Positions 1-8,115 of a DNA stretch of 54,875 nt are shown here, in pieces (the first letter of the stretch is position 1; each line of letters begins with the position of its first letter). Source of the DNA: Micrococcaceae bacterium. GTDB lineage: Bacteria > Actinomycetota > Actinomycetes > Actinomycetales > Micrococcaceae. Made by a program: the position numbers and the translations under genes. A model generated the notes under the pieces. It searched no databases. It worked only from the letters and a program-made list of their open reading frames with translations, and was not told the origin of the DNA. The stretch covers positions 1-54,875 of the forward strand of contig JAKDMV010000004.1 of the NCBI GenBank assembly GCA_030452125.1, written 5' to 3'.

Positions 1-19
1 CTGCTCTTTTGGGCAATCT

Positions 20-104
20 GGAGGATTCGCCTAGCGGCCTATGGCGCACGCCTGGAACGCGTGTTGGGTTCACGCCCTCGGGGGTTCAAATCCCCCATCC
101 TCCG
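20..104 (+). tRNA. tRNA-Ser (anticodon GGA)
   Basis: This is a class II tRNA with a long variable arm. The acceptor stem pairs GGAGGAT (20-26) with ATCCTCC (97-103). The T arm is GGGGGTTCAAATCCCCC. The anticodon loop CTGGAAC (52-58) gives anticodon GGA at 54-56, which reads UCC/UCU serine codons. No CCA is encoded after the discriminator G. A strong terminator follows directly, so it is probably transcribed alone. Confidence 0.95.
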
Positions 105-114
105 CGGATGCAGA

Positions 115-152
115 AGCGGCCTCGACATCGAGAATGTCGGGGCCGCTTTTGT
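115..152 (+). terminator. Rho-independent terminator of tRNA-Ser
   Basis: The arms 115-128 (AGCGGCCTCGACAT) and 134-147 pair over 14 bp with one G-U pair and a 5-nt loop, followed by TTTT. It lies 10 nt after the tRNA. Confidence 0.85.
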
Positions 153-256
153 CTGCCCGGAAACCGGTTCCTGTCGCGGCCGTGCATTCGTGCTTACCAT
201 GGGCAGTAGGTCCGCTGCCGGGCCGGTGGCGGATAGTCAACCGGAGGGAGCCCACC

Positions 257-2221
257 ATGGCCAAGCAGAGCACCAGCAGCCCAGCGCGCAATGTCGCCCA
301 GAAGCTGATCTCATCGCATCTGGTAGACGGGGAGATGACCCCGGGGGCCGAAGTCGGCATCTCCATCGACCAGACGTTGACCCAGGACGCCACCGGGACG
401 ATGGTCATGCTGGAACTGGAAGCCATGGGGCTGGATCGGGTCAAAACCGAACTTTCAGCCCAATACGTCGACCACAACCTGTTGCAGACCGATGAAAAGA
501 ACCCCGAGGACCACCTCTTCCTGCAATCGGCGGCCGAGCGGTTCGGATTGTGGTTCTCCAAGGCCGGCAACGGCGTCTCCCACCCGGTCCACCAATCACG
601 CTTCGGCAAACCCGGGGCCACCATGGTCGGTTCCGACTCCCACACCTGTTCCGCCGGAGCCATCGGGATGCTGGCCATCGGCGTCGGGGGCCTGGAAGTG
701 GCCATGGCCATGGCCGGGGAACCGCTCTATGTGGCGATGCCGGAGATCTGGGGCATCGAACTGACCGGGGAACTGCCCGACTGGGTCTCGGCGAAGGACG
801 TGATCCTGGAGATGCTGCGCCGCCACGGAGTGAAGGGCGGCGTCGGGCGGATCATCGAATACCACGGCCCGGGCCTGGCGGGCCTGACCGCCATGGACCG
901 CCACGTCATCGCGAACATGGGCGCCGAACTCGGGGCCACGACCACCGTCTTCCCCGCCGATGAGGCGGTCCGCGAATATCTGGCGGCCGTGGGGCGGGAG
1001 GACGAGTTCCAGGAGCTGCTGGCCGACCCGGGAGCGGGCTACGACCGGACGGACTCCATCAACCTCTCCGAGCTGGAACCGCTCATCGCCAAACCCTCCT
1101 CGCCCGGCAACGTGGTCACCGTGGCGGAGGCCGCCGGCGAGGACGTGTTCCAGGTGGTCGTGGGCTCCTCGGCGAACCCCGGTCTGCGCGATTTCGCCGT
1201 GTTCGCCGAAATCCTTGCGGGCCGGCAGGCCTGCGAGCAGGTCTCGGTGGACGTGAACCCCACGTCCCGCGAGGTCCTGGCCGATCTGATCGGCGGCGGC
1301 TGGCTGACCCAGCTGGTCGGGGCAGGAGCCCGGATCCACCAGTCGGGCTGCATGGGCTGCATCGGCATGGGCCAGGCCCCGGCCACCGGCCGGAACAGTC
1401 TGCGCACCATGCCCCGGAACTTCCCCGGACGCTCCGGAACCGAGGAAGATGCGGTGTGGTTGTGTTCCCCGGAGACCGCCGCGGCGGCGGCACTGACCGG
1501 CAGGATCACCGACCCGCGTGAACTCGGCCGCACCCTGGAGCTGGCCTACCCCCGCCCGGAAATGCCGAAGACGTTCAGCCAGAACACCGATATGCTCCAG
1601 GAACCGCTCCCGCCGAAGGAGGCAGCCGAGGTCGAATTGGTGAAGGGATCGAATATCTCCAGCCTCCCCGATTTCGATGCCATCGCCGATGATCTGGATC
1701 TGCCGATCCTGTTGCAGATGGCCGACAACGTCTCCACCGACGAGATCATGCCCGCCGGATCCAGGGTGCTGCCCTTCCGCAGCAACATCCCGAAGATCGC
1801 CGAGTTCTCCTTCTCCCGCATCGACACCAGCTATCCGGACCAGGCCCGGGAGCATGAAGGCGGCCATGCGGTCATCGCCGGGGAGAACTACGGGCAGGGA
1901 TCCTCGCGCGAACACGCGGTCATCGCCCCGCGCTACCTCGGATTGCGGGTGGCCGTCGCCAAGTCCTTCGCCCGCATCCACTGGCAGAACCTGGCCAACT
2001 TCGGGATCCTTGCCCTGGAATTCACCGACGCCGCCGATTACGACGCCGGGACCACGGGGCAGCGGCTGGTCATCAACGGGCTACGGGACCAGCTGAAGGC
2101 AGGCAACGAGGTGGCGGCGACGTTGGGCGGCCGGGAGGTCACCCTGCGCCATAAGCTCTCCGACCGGCAGGTCGATATGGTGCTGGTCGGCGGACGCATC
2201 CCGTCGGTGGCGCAGGGATAG
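257..2221 (+). CDS. Aconitate hydratase, Aquifex-type (single-chain, about 654 aa)
   Basis: It interconverts citrate and isocitrate through cis-aconitate in the TCA cycle and feeds the glyoxylate bypass encoded further along. The N-terminal two thirds is the [4Fe-4S] aconitase domain: VGSDSHTCSAG near residue 125 supplies one cluster Cys, and SGCMGCIGMG near 370 supplies the other two. The C-terminal swivel domain carries GENYGQGSSREHA, the substrate-binding loop. The length fits the short Aquifex-type family rather than the roughly 890-residue AcnA. I chose ATG 257 because GGAGGG lies at 243-248; the open frame continues upstream only through the tRNA and its terminator. Homoaconitase or isopropylmalate isomerase is less likely, because both domains sit on one chain. 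Confidence 0.9.
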   Translation: MAKQSTSSPARNVAQKLISSHLVDGEMTPGAEVGISIDQTLTQDATGTMVMLELEAMGLDRVKTELSAQYVDHNLLQTDEKNPEDHLFLQSAAERFGLWFSKAGNGVSHPVHQSRFGKPGATMVGSDSHTCSAGAIGMLAIGVGGLEVAMAMAGEPLYVAMPEIWGIELTGELPDWVSAKDVILEMLRRHGVKGGVGRIIEYHGPGLAGLTAMDRHVIANMGAELGATTTVFPADEAVREYLAAVGREDEFQELLADPGAGYDRTDSINLSELEPLIAKPSSPGNVVTVAEAAGEDVFQVVVGSSANPGLRDFAVFAEILAGRQACEQVSVDVNPTSREVLADLIGGGWLTQLVGAGARIHQSGCMGCIGMGQAPATGRNSLRTMPRNFPGRSGTEEDAVWLCSPETAAAAALTGRITDPRELGRTLELAYPRPEMPKTFSQNTDMLQEPLPPKEAAEVELVKGSNISSLPDFDAIADDLDLPILLQMADNVSTDEIMPAGSRVLPFRSNIPKIAEFSFSRIDTSYPDQAREHEGGHAVIAGENYGQGSSREHAVIAPRYLGLRVAVAKSFARIHWQNLANFGILALEFTDAADYDAGTTGQRLVINGLRDQLKAGNEVAATLGGREVTLRHKLSDRQVDMVLVGGRIPSVAQG

Positions 2222-2237
2222 CGCCGGAACCACCGGC

Positions 2238-2298
2238 GGCCCGGCCGCTGGTCCGGCGACGACGGCGGGGCCGCCACCGCCACCGGACCAGCCGGGCC
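2238..2298. terminator. Inverted repeat between convergent genes
   Basis: The arms 2238-2256 and 2283-2298 (GGCCCGGC...CTGGTCCGG against CCGGACCAGCCGGGCC) are complementary with a small bulge. They lie between the stop codons of the aconitase and the ABC ATPase. There is no T-tract, so the terminator role is inferred from position. Confidence 0.45.
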
Positions 2299-2303
2299 GG
2301 ACC

Positions 2304-4022
2304 CTAGTCGGTGAGCAGTTCGCGGTTGGCGGCACGACGCCGGGCCTGCTCGGCCGGATCCGGGACCGGCAGCGAGGCGATCAGACGCCGCGTGTAGTCG
2401 TGGCGTGGGCTTCCCATGATCTGGCTGCCGATGCCCTCCTCGACCAGTTTGCCGCGGTAGAGGACCCCGACCCAATCGGCGAGCATGTCCACGACCGCGA
2501 GGTCGTGGCTGATGAACAACGCCGCGAATCCGTACTCCGTCTGGATCTCCTTGAACAGGTCCAGCACCGCTGCCTGGACGGATACGTCCAGGGCGCTGGT
2601 GGGTTCGTCGGCGATCAGCAGCTTCGGGTTCAGCGCCAGGCCCCGGGCAAGGCTGGCCCGCTGCCGCTGCCCGCCCGAGAGCTCGTGGGGGTAGCGGTCC
2701 ACGAACCGGCCGGGCAGCTGGACCGCGTCCATCAGGTCCCGGACCCGGTCCCGGGCGCCGGAGGCCGTGGGATCCTGGTGGACCCATAAGGGTTCGGCCA
2801 CGCATTCGCCGATGGTCAGATGCGGGTTGAACGAAGCCCCCGGATCCTGGAAGACGAAACCGATGTCCTTGCGCAGCGGTTTGAAGGTCCGTTCGCGGAA
2901 GTCGAGCATCTCGTAGCCGAGGACGTTGAGGCTGCCCCCGGTGATCTTGTTCAGCCCCGCGATGGACCGTCCGATCGTCGTCTTGCCCGATCCGGATTCG
3001 CCCACCAGCCCATAGACCTCCCCGGCGGAGATCTGGAAGGAGACCCCACCCACGGCGCGGAACGCGGATTTGCCGATCCCTCCGGGGAATTCGACCTCCA
3101 GATCCGTGGCGCGCACCAGGACCTCGGCCTCGGAGTGGGCCCGCTCCTCCAGTCCGGCCGAGGCGGAGTTCCGCCCCAGGTGGGGGACGGCGGCCAGGAG
3201 TTCCTTGGTGTAGTCCTGCTGCGGGTGGGCGAACAAGTCGGCCACGGGGGCCTCCTCGACGACATCGCCGCGATACATCACCACGACCCGGTCCGCCAGA
3301 TCCGCGACGACACCCATGTTGTGGGTGATCAGCACGATCGAGGTCCCGTCCTTGCGCTGCAGCTCGCGGAGCAGTTCGAGGATCTCGGCCTGGACGGTGA
3401 CGTCCAGGGCGGTGGTCGGCTCGTCCGCCACGATGAGCCCGGGATTCAGGGCCAGCGCCGCGGCAATGACGACCCGCTGCTTCTGCCCGCCGGAGAACTG
3501 GTGCGGATAGAAATCCACCCGGTGCCCCGGATCCGGGATGCCCACCTTGGCCAAGGCCTCGATGGCCCGGGCCTTGGCCTCCTTGCGGCTGATCCGGTGT
3601 CCGGAGCCCGCATGGGCGCGGATCCCCTCGATGATCTGCCAGCCGACGGTGTGGACCGGATTCAGTGCGGTGGAGGGTTCCTGGAACACCATGGCGACAT
3701 CGCGGCCCCGCAGGTCCCGCAATTGGCTGGCGCTGACGGAGAGGACATCGGAACCATTGACCAGGACCACCCCGGCACTGGTCGCCGTTTCCGGCAACAG
3801 TCCCAGGATGGTCTTGGCCGTGACCGTCTTGCCCGAGCCGGATTCGCCGACGATCGCCACGACCTCCCCGGGACGTACGTCCAGGTTCACGTCGTTGACC
3901 GCGTGCACATCGCCACCATCGGTCGCGAAGGTCACCTCCAGTCCCGAGATGGACAGGACGGGTTTGCCGTCGTCCGGGGAGGCGGTGTTCGGGTCCTGCC
4001 CGGGTTCACGTTCGTGACTCAT
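2304..4022 (-). CDS. Peptide ABC transporter, fused double ATP-binding subunit (OppD-OppF type)
   Basis: This 572-residue protein carries two nucleotide-binding domains in tandem, so a single chain does the work of OppD plus OppF and powers peptide uptake. Each half has a Walker A (GESGSGKT), a signature (FSGGQKQR in the first, LSGGQRQR in the second) and a Walker B (VADEPTTALD and IADEPTSALD). The linker around residue 260-290 resembles the oligopeptide-transporter C-terminal extension. ATG 4022 follows GGAGGT and overlaps the stop of the upstream permease gene by 4 bp (ATGA), implying translational coupling. It is the last gene of the operon 7868 to 2304. Confidence 0.93.
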   Translation of the reverse strand: MSHEREPGQDPNTASPDDGKPVLSISGLEVTFATDGGDVHAVNDVNLDVRPGEVVAIVGESGSGKTVTAKTILGLLPETATSAGVVLVNGSDVLSVSASQLRDLRGRDVAMVFQEPSTALNPVHTVGWQIIEGIRAHAGSGHRISRKEAKARAIEALAKVGIPDPGHRVDFYPHQFSGGQKQRVVIAAALALNPGLIVADEPTTALDVTVQAEILELLRELQRKDGTSIVLITHNMGVVADLADRVVVMYRGDVVEEAPVADLFAHPQQDYTKELLAAVPHLGRNSASAGLEERAHSEAEVLVRATDLEVEFPGGIGKSAFRAVGGVSFQISAGEVYGLVGESGSGKTTIGRSIAGLNKITGGSLNVLGYEMLDFRERTFKPLRKDIGFVFQDPGASFNPHLTIGECVAEPLWVHQDPTASGARDRVRDLMDAVQLPGRFVDRYPHELSGGQRQRASLARGLALNPKLLIADEPTSALDVSVQAAVLDLFKEIQTEYGFAALFISHDLAVVDMLADWVGVLYRGKLVEEGIGSQIMGSPRHDYTRRLIASLPVPDPAEQARRRAANRELLTD

Positions 4023-5035
4023 TTGGTGACCTCCAGTCCGGTTCCATTGACATAGGCGTCGGCGGGCATGTCGGGTCCGCCGCGCTTCTTCCTGCCGGCG
4101 CGACGCCGGCCGCGCAGCCGCGGATCGTTCAGGTCGTTCATGGACTCGCCCACCAGGGTCAGGCCCAGCACGGTCAGGACGATCGCGAGGCCCGGGAAGA
4201 GCCCGGTCCACCAGATGCCACTGGTGGCATCGGCGAGGGCCTTGTTCAGGTCGTAGCCCCATTCCGCGGCCGATGAGGGTTCGATGCCGAAGCCCAGGAA
4301 GCCCAGCCCGGCCAGGGTCAGGATCGATTCCGCCGCGTTGAGGGTGAAGATCAACGGCATCGTCCGGGTGGCGTTGGGGAAGACGTGCCGGGAGATGATG
4401 CGCAGGTTCGAGGTGCCGATCACCTTCGCGGACTCCACGAACGGTTCGGCCTTGAGCCGGATGGTTTCGGCGCGGGCGACCCGGAAGTACTGCGGGATGA
4501 AGACCACGGTGATCGAGATCGCCGCGGCCATGATCCCCCCGAAGAGGTTGGACTGGCCGCCGCTGATGACGATCGACATCACGATGGCCAGCAGCAATGC
4601 GGGGAAGGCGTAGATGGCATCGGCGATGACCACCAGCAGCCGGTCGACCCAGCCACCGAGGTAGCCGGAGACCAGCCCCAGGATCACCCCGGCGAAGATC
4701 GACATGAGCACTCCGAGGACGATGACCAGTGCCGCGGTCTGGGCGCCCCAGATCACGCGGGAGAAGACGTCGTATCCCCCGACGGTGGTCCCCCAGATAT
4801 GGGCGGCGCTGGGGGCCATCTGCGCGCCGAAGTTGGCGCCGTCGGCGGAGGCCTGGGCGTAGCCGTAGGGGGCGATCAGGGGGGCGAAGATCGCGGTCAG
4901 GAACAAGATGCCCGACAGGATCAGCCCGATGATCAGCATCGTGCGTTGCAGCCCGACGCTCTTGCGCAGATGCGAGATGATCGGCAGTCGGGTCCAGCGC
5001 GGCTGCCGGGCGGGTTTCGAGGTGGTGGTGTCCAC
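4019..5035 (-). CDS. Peptide ABC transporter permease (OppC/DppC type)
   Basis: This is an inner-membrane permease of 338 residues and the second membrane subunit of the peptide importer. After a short cytoplasmic N-terminus it has a first transmembrane helix (LIIGLILSGILFLTAIFAP), a periplasmic loop and about five more helices. The coupling-helix (EAA-like) segment is VESAKVIGTSNLRIISRH. GTG 5035 is chosen because GAGTGAGG lies just upstream and the preceding gene stops only 2 nt away. The open frame runs upstream inside oppB, but translation there gives non-membrane, Arg-rich sequence. Downstream it overlaps the ATPase gene by 4 bp. Confidence 0.9.
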   Translation of the reverse strand: MDTTTSKPARQPRWTRLPIISHLRKSVGLQRTMLIIGLILSGILFLTAIFAPLIAPYGYAQASADGANFGAQMAPSAAHIWGTTVGGYDVFSRVIWGAQTAALVIVLGVLMSIFAGVILGLVSGYLGGWVDRLLVVIADAIYAFPALLLAIVMSIVISGGQSNLFGGIMAAAISITVVFIPQYFRVARAETIRLKAEPFVESAKVIGTSNLRIISRHVFPNATRTMPLIFTLNAAESILTLAGLGFLGFGIEPSSAAEWGYDLNKALADATSGIWWTGLFPGLAIVLTVLGLTLVGESMNDLNDPRLRGRRRAGRKKRGGPDMPADAYVNGTGLEVTK

Positions 5036-5037
5036 GA

Positions 5038-6123
5038 TCAGTACCTCACTCTCGGGTCGATCAAGGCGGCGATGACGTCCACCAGGAAGTTGGTCAACGC
5101 CACGATCACTGCGATGAGCATGACGATGCCCTGGACCGCGACGAAGTCCCGGGCGGTGAGGTATTCGGCGAGCATGAAGCCCAGTCCCTTCCACCCGAAG
5201 GTGGTTTCGGTCAGGATCGCGCCGCCCAGGGTCAGGGCGATCTGCAGGCCCATGACCGTGACGATCGGGATCAGTGCCGGCTTATAGGCATGTTTGGTGA
5301 CCAGCCGGTATTCGCTGACACCGCGTGATCTGCCGGCCTCGACGAAGTCGGAGCCCAGGGTGCCGATGAGGTTGGTGCGCACCAGGCGCAGGAACACCCC
5401 GCCGATGAGCAGCCCCAGGGCAATGGCCGGAAGAACCGCGTGTTTGAGCACATCCAGGGCGATCGTCATGTTCCCGGCGCGGAGGGCGTCCAACAGGTAG
5501 AGGCCGCTGGGGTTGCGTAGCCCGGAGAGTTCGGACAGATAGTCGGTTCTGCCGGAGACCGGGAACCACCCGAGCCAGACGGAGAAGATCAGTTTCAGCA
5601 GCAGCCCGGCGAAGAAGACGGGGGTGGCGTAGCAGAGGATGGCGAACAGCCGCAGGAATGCGTCGGGGAGCCGGTCCCGCTTATAGGCGGCAATCATGCC
5701 GAAGGGGACCCCGATGATGAAAGCGACGATCAGTGCGTAGATCACCAGTTCCAGGGTGGCGGTGCCGTATTGGGCCAGGATGTCGGTCACCTCGCGGTTA
5801 TCCGAGAGCGTGGTCCCGAAGTTGCCGCGCAGGATGTCGCCGAGGTAGTCGAAATACTGAATGAGGACGGGACGGTCGTAGCCGGCCGCGTGGATCCGGT
5901 CGGCCAGCTGATCCGGGGGGAGGCGGCCGCCCAGTGCCGCCGTGATCGGGTCACCGGTGATCCGCATCAGGAAGAAGACCATGCTGATCAGGATGAACAT
6001 GGTGGGGATGATCAGCAGGAACCTGATCACCAGATAACGGGCCAGACCGAGACTCTGGCTCCGGGATTTCTTCCCCTTCGCCAGACCGAATCCGGCCGGG
6101 ACCTTGTCACTCTCTACTGTCAT
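5038..6123 (-). CDS. Peptide ABC transporter permease (OppB/DppB type)
   Basis: This 361-residue inner-membrane protein is the first permease of the peptide importer. It has an N-terminal helix (YLVIRFLLIIPTMFILISMV), the typical OppB loop DPITAALGGRLPPDQLADRI, and five further helices. The EAA-like coupling motif is EAGRSRGVSEYRLVTKHAY. ATG 6123 has AGGT 5 nt upstream. It is separated from the upstream binding-protein gene by 110 nt that contain a 12-bp hairpin, which may lower expression of the membrane subunits relative to the binding protein. Confidence 0.92.
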   Translation of the reverse strand: MTVESDKVPAGFGLAKGKKSRSQSLGLARYLVIRFLLIIPTMFILISMVFFLMRITGDPITAALGGRLPPDQLADRIHAAGYDRPVLIQYFDYLGDILRGNFGTTLSDNREVTDILAQYGTATLELVIYALIVAFIIGVPFGMIAAYKRDRLPDAFLRLFAILCYATPVFFAGLLLKLIFSVWLGWFPVSGRTDYLSELSGLRNPSGLYLLDALRAGNMTIALDVLKHAVLPAIALGLLIGGVFLRLVRTNLIGTLGSDFVEAGRSRGVSEYRLVTKHAYKPALIPIVTVMGLQIALTLGGAILTETTFGWKGLGFMLAEYLTARDFVAVQGIVMLIAVIVALTNFLVDVIAALIDPRVRY

Positions 6124-6178
6124 ATCTACCTATACTCGTGCGGCCCGGATCCAGTGATCCCGGCGTTGGACGGCAAGC

Positions 6179-6218
6179 GGGGCGGGGCGGCCATATGTCC
6201 GAATGACCGCCCCGCCCC
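6179..6218 (-). terminator. Intra-operon GC hairpin between binding protein and permease genes
   Basis: The arms 6179-6190 (GGGGCGGGGCGG) and 6207-6218 pair perfectly over 12 bp with a 16-nt loop. It sits just after the stop codon of the binding-protein gene. There is no U-tract, so it is more likely an RNA-stabilising or attenuating hairpin than a full terminator. The sequence shows the pairing; the role is inferred. Confidence 0.6.
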
Positions 6219-6233
6219 CATGGACCCGGTGTA

Positions 6234-7868
6234 CTACTTCTTGGAGATGACACCGATCCGGAACTTATAGGAGGCGTCCAGGGTGCTCTCGACCCCGTCC
6301 ACGTCCTCACCGGCGATGGCCACCGTCGCGCCCTGCAGGAGGGGCAACGTCGACAGGTCCTTGCCGACCTCGGTCTGGATCTCGCCGATCAACTCGGAAC
6401 GCTTATCCTCGTCGGTGGTCACCTGCTGCTTCTGGACGAGCTTGGCGACCTCCTTGTTGTCGTAGTGGTTCGCCAGGAAGTTACCCGGTGCGAAGAACGG
6501 CGTCAGGTAGTTGTCCGCATCCGAGTAGTCCGGGAACCAGCCGAGCTGGTAGATCGGGTAGACATCCTGGGTCCGGTCCTTGTTGTACTGGACCCATTCG
6601 GTGGACTGCAGGTTGACCTTGAACAGATCGGTCTTTTCCAGCTGCGACTTCACCATGGCGTATTCCTCGCCGGAGGAGGGGCCGTAGTGGTCGGCGTTGT
6701 ACTGGATGTTCAGTTCCACCGGGGTCTTGACCCCTGCATCCTTCAGGCGCTTCTTGGCCCGATCGACATCCGGGCCGCCGTCGCCGTCACCGTACATCTC
6801 CTTCAGCGGCTCGATCGCGCCGGGCAGGCCGGAGGGGACGAAGGAGTAGACGGGGGTGTAGGTGTCCTTGTAGACCTGCGTGGCGATGTCCTGCCGGTTG
6901 ACGGAGTCCGCCATGGCCTGCCGGACGGCCAGCGCCTTATCCGGATCGGCATCCGAGGTCTTCGCCCCGAACGGCATGGTGTTGAAGTTGAAGACGACAT
7001 AGCGCAGCTCGCCGCCGGGGCCCTTGAGGACCTGGACCTTGTCATCCTTCTCGAGGTCCTCGATATCGGTCGCCGCCAGGCTGCGGAAGGCGACGTCGAT
7101 GTTGCCCTGCTGGATATCGAGCTTCAGGTTGTTGGCGCTGGTGTAGTACTTATAGTCCACGGTCTTGGACTCGGGCTCACCGAGCAGGCCCTGGTAGCCG
7201 TCGAAGGCCTGATAGGACACCAGTTCGTTCTTGGTGTAGTTCGTGATTTCGTATTGGCCGGCGAAGGCCTTGCCCTTCACGATCTCGTCGTCGGGGGTGA
7301 TCTTGTCCTTGGAGAAGACCTCCTCGTCCACGATCGGACCGGTGGCGCTGGTGAGGACCCCGAGGAAGGTCTGGTCGTTGCCGGCCTTCAGGTGGAACAC
7401 GACGGTGGAGTCATCGGGGGCCTCGACGTGGTCCAGGTTGGTCAGCAGTGCCGCGGGACCCTGCGGGTCGTCGATGGAGACGACCCGGTCGAAGCTGAAC
7501 TTCACGTCGGAGGAGGTGAGGTCGTTGCCGTTGGCGAACTTCAGCCCGTCCTTGAGCTTGACGGTGAATTCCTTGGGGGAGGTGAACTCCGCCGAGGTGG
7601 CGATGCCCGGTTCCGGATCGGCACTGCCGGGTTTGGAGTTGAGCAGGAACGGGTAGACCTGGGTCATCACGGTCAGCGAACCGTTGTCGTAGGCACCCGC
7701 CGGGTCGAGGGAGACGATCTTGTCGGTGGTCCCGACGGTGACCTTCTTGCCGCTGTCGCTGCTGTCGCCCCCGGAATCGTCGACGGGGCCGGTGCAGGCA
7801 CTGAGCGACAGGGCGCCGATGCCCGCCGTGGCCAGTGCCAGCCTGAGGGCACGTTTGGATTTGGTCAT
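6234..7868 (-). CDS. Peptide ABC transporter substrate-binding lipoprotein
   Basis: This is the extracytoplasmic solute-binding protein (SBP_bac_5 family, 544 residues) that captures peptides for the permeases encoded downstream. The N-terminus has a basic region, a hydrophobic core and a lipobox LSAC (ALSLSACTGPVDDSGG), so it is a lipoprotein anchored on the outer face. A Ser/Asp/Gly-rich linker follows, then the typical fold with segments such as VTVGTTDKIVSLDPAGAYDNG. ATG 7868 is preceded by GGGAG at 7877-7881. The open frame extends 23 codons further upstream but lacks a ribosome site there. It is the first gene of the four-gene operon. Confidence 0.93.
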   Translation of the reverse strand: MTKSKRALRLALATAGIGALSLSACTGPVDDSGGDSSDSGKKVTVGTTDKIVSLDPAGAYDNGSLTVMTQVYPFLLNSKPGSADPEPGIATSAEFTSPKEFTVKLKDGLKFANGNDLTSSDVKFSFDRVVSIDDPQGPAALLTNLDHVEAPDDSTVVFHLKAGNDQTFLGVLTSATGPIVDEEVFSKDKITPDDEIVKGKAFAGQYEITNYTKNELVSYQAFDGYQGLLGEPESKTVDYKYYTSANNLKLDIQQGNIDVAFRSLAATDIEDLEKDDKVQVLKGPGGELRYVVFNFNTMPFGAKTSDADPDKALAVRQAMADSVNRQDIATQVYKDTYTPVYSFVPSGLPGAIEPLKEMYGDGDGGPDVDRAKKRLKDAGVKTPVELNIQYNADHYGPSSGEEYAMVKSQLEKTDLFKVNLQSTEWVQYNKDRTQDVYPIYQLGWFPDYSDADNYLTPFFAPGNFLANHYDNKEVAKLVQKQQVTTDEDKRSELIGEIQTEVGKDLSTLPLLQGATVAIAGEDVDGVESTLDASYKFRIGVISKK

Positions 7869-7896
7869 GGTAGGTACTCCCTTTATTTGCCTCGTG

Positions 7897-7939
7897 GTGC
7901 AGGTGGGCTGCACGATGCAGTGCGTGTGACGTAACACAC
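7897..7939 (-). promoter_or_regulatory. 5' region of the peptide transporter operon with two inverted repeats
   Basis: GTGCAG (7897-7902) pairs with CTGCAC (7908-7913), making a short leader hairpin. GTGTG (7924-7928) and CACAC (7935-7939) flank 6 nt and form a candidate operator about 55 nt before the start codon. The latter vaguely resembles CRP/GlxR half-sites, but with shorter spacing. No -35/-10 pair could be fixed with confidence. Confidence 0.35.
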
Positions 7940-8052
7940 CATACTACTTATGATTCCTACCGGAAAACACTGGTCTGCGGGTCTCCGGGGCTTTCTCCCT
8001 GATCGGATCGCTGCCCCCGGGGGACGGTATGGCGGCGCCCGGAGTCCCGGAC

Positions 8053-8058
8053 TAGCCT
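8053..8058 (+). promoter_or_regulatory. -10 box (TAGCCT) of the acyl-CoA synthetase operon
   Basis: TAGCCT matches the TANNNT pattern that recurs before genes in this window. It would start a leader of about 50 nt with the GGGAGGA ribosome site at 8101-8107. No clear -35 is visible. Confidence 0.4.
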
Positions 8059-8115
8059 GTGGGGTGAGTCACATCGTGGTCCGTGACCGGGCCGACCTGC
8101 GGGAGGAATGCCACC

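Noticed and set aside
41..256. N-terminal extension of the aconitase reading frame upstream of 257
   Set aside because: It runs through tRNA-Ser and its terminator and has no family similarity; ATG 257 has a good ribosome site.
596..1981. Long open frame on the minus strand inside the aconitase gene
   Set aside because: A shadow of a high-GC gene in another frame: Gly/Arg/Asp/His-rich, no motif, no ribosome site. The same holds for long antisense frames in 2820-4055, 4385-5287, 6465-7934, 19841-20671, 23509-25212, 34335-36395 and 38681-39970.
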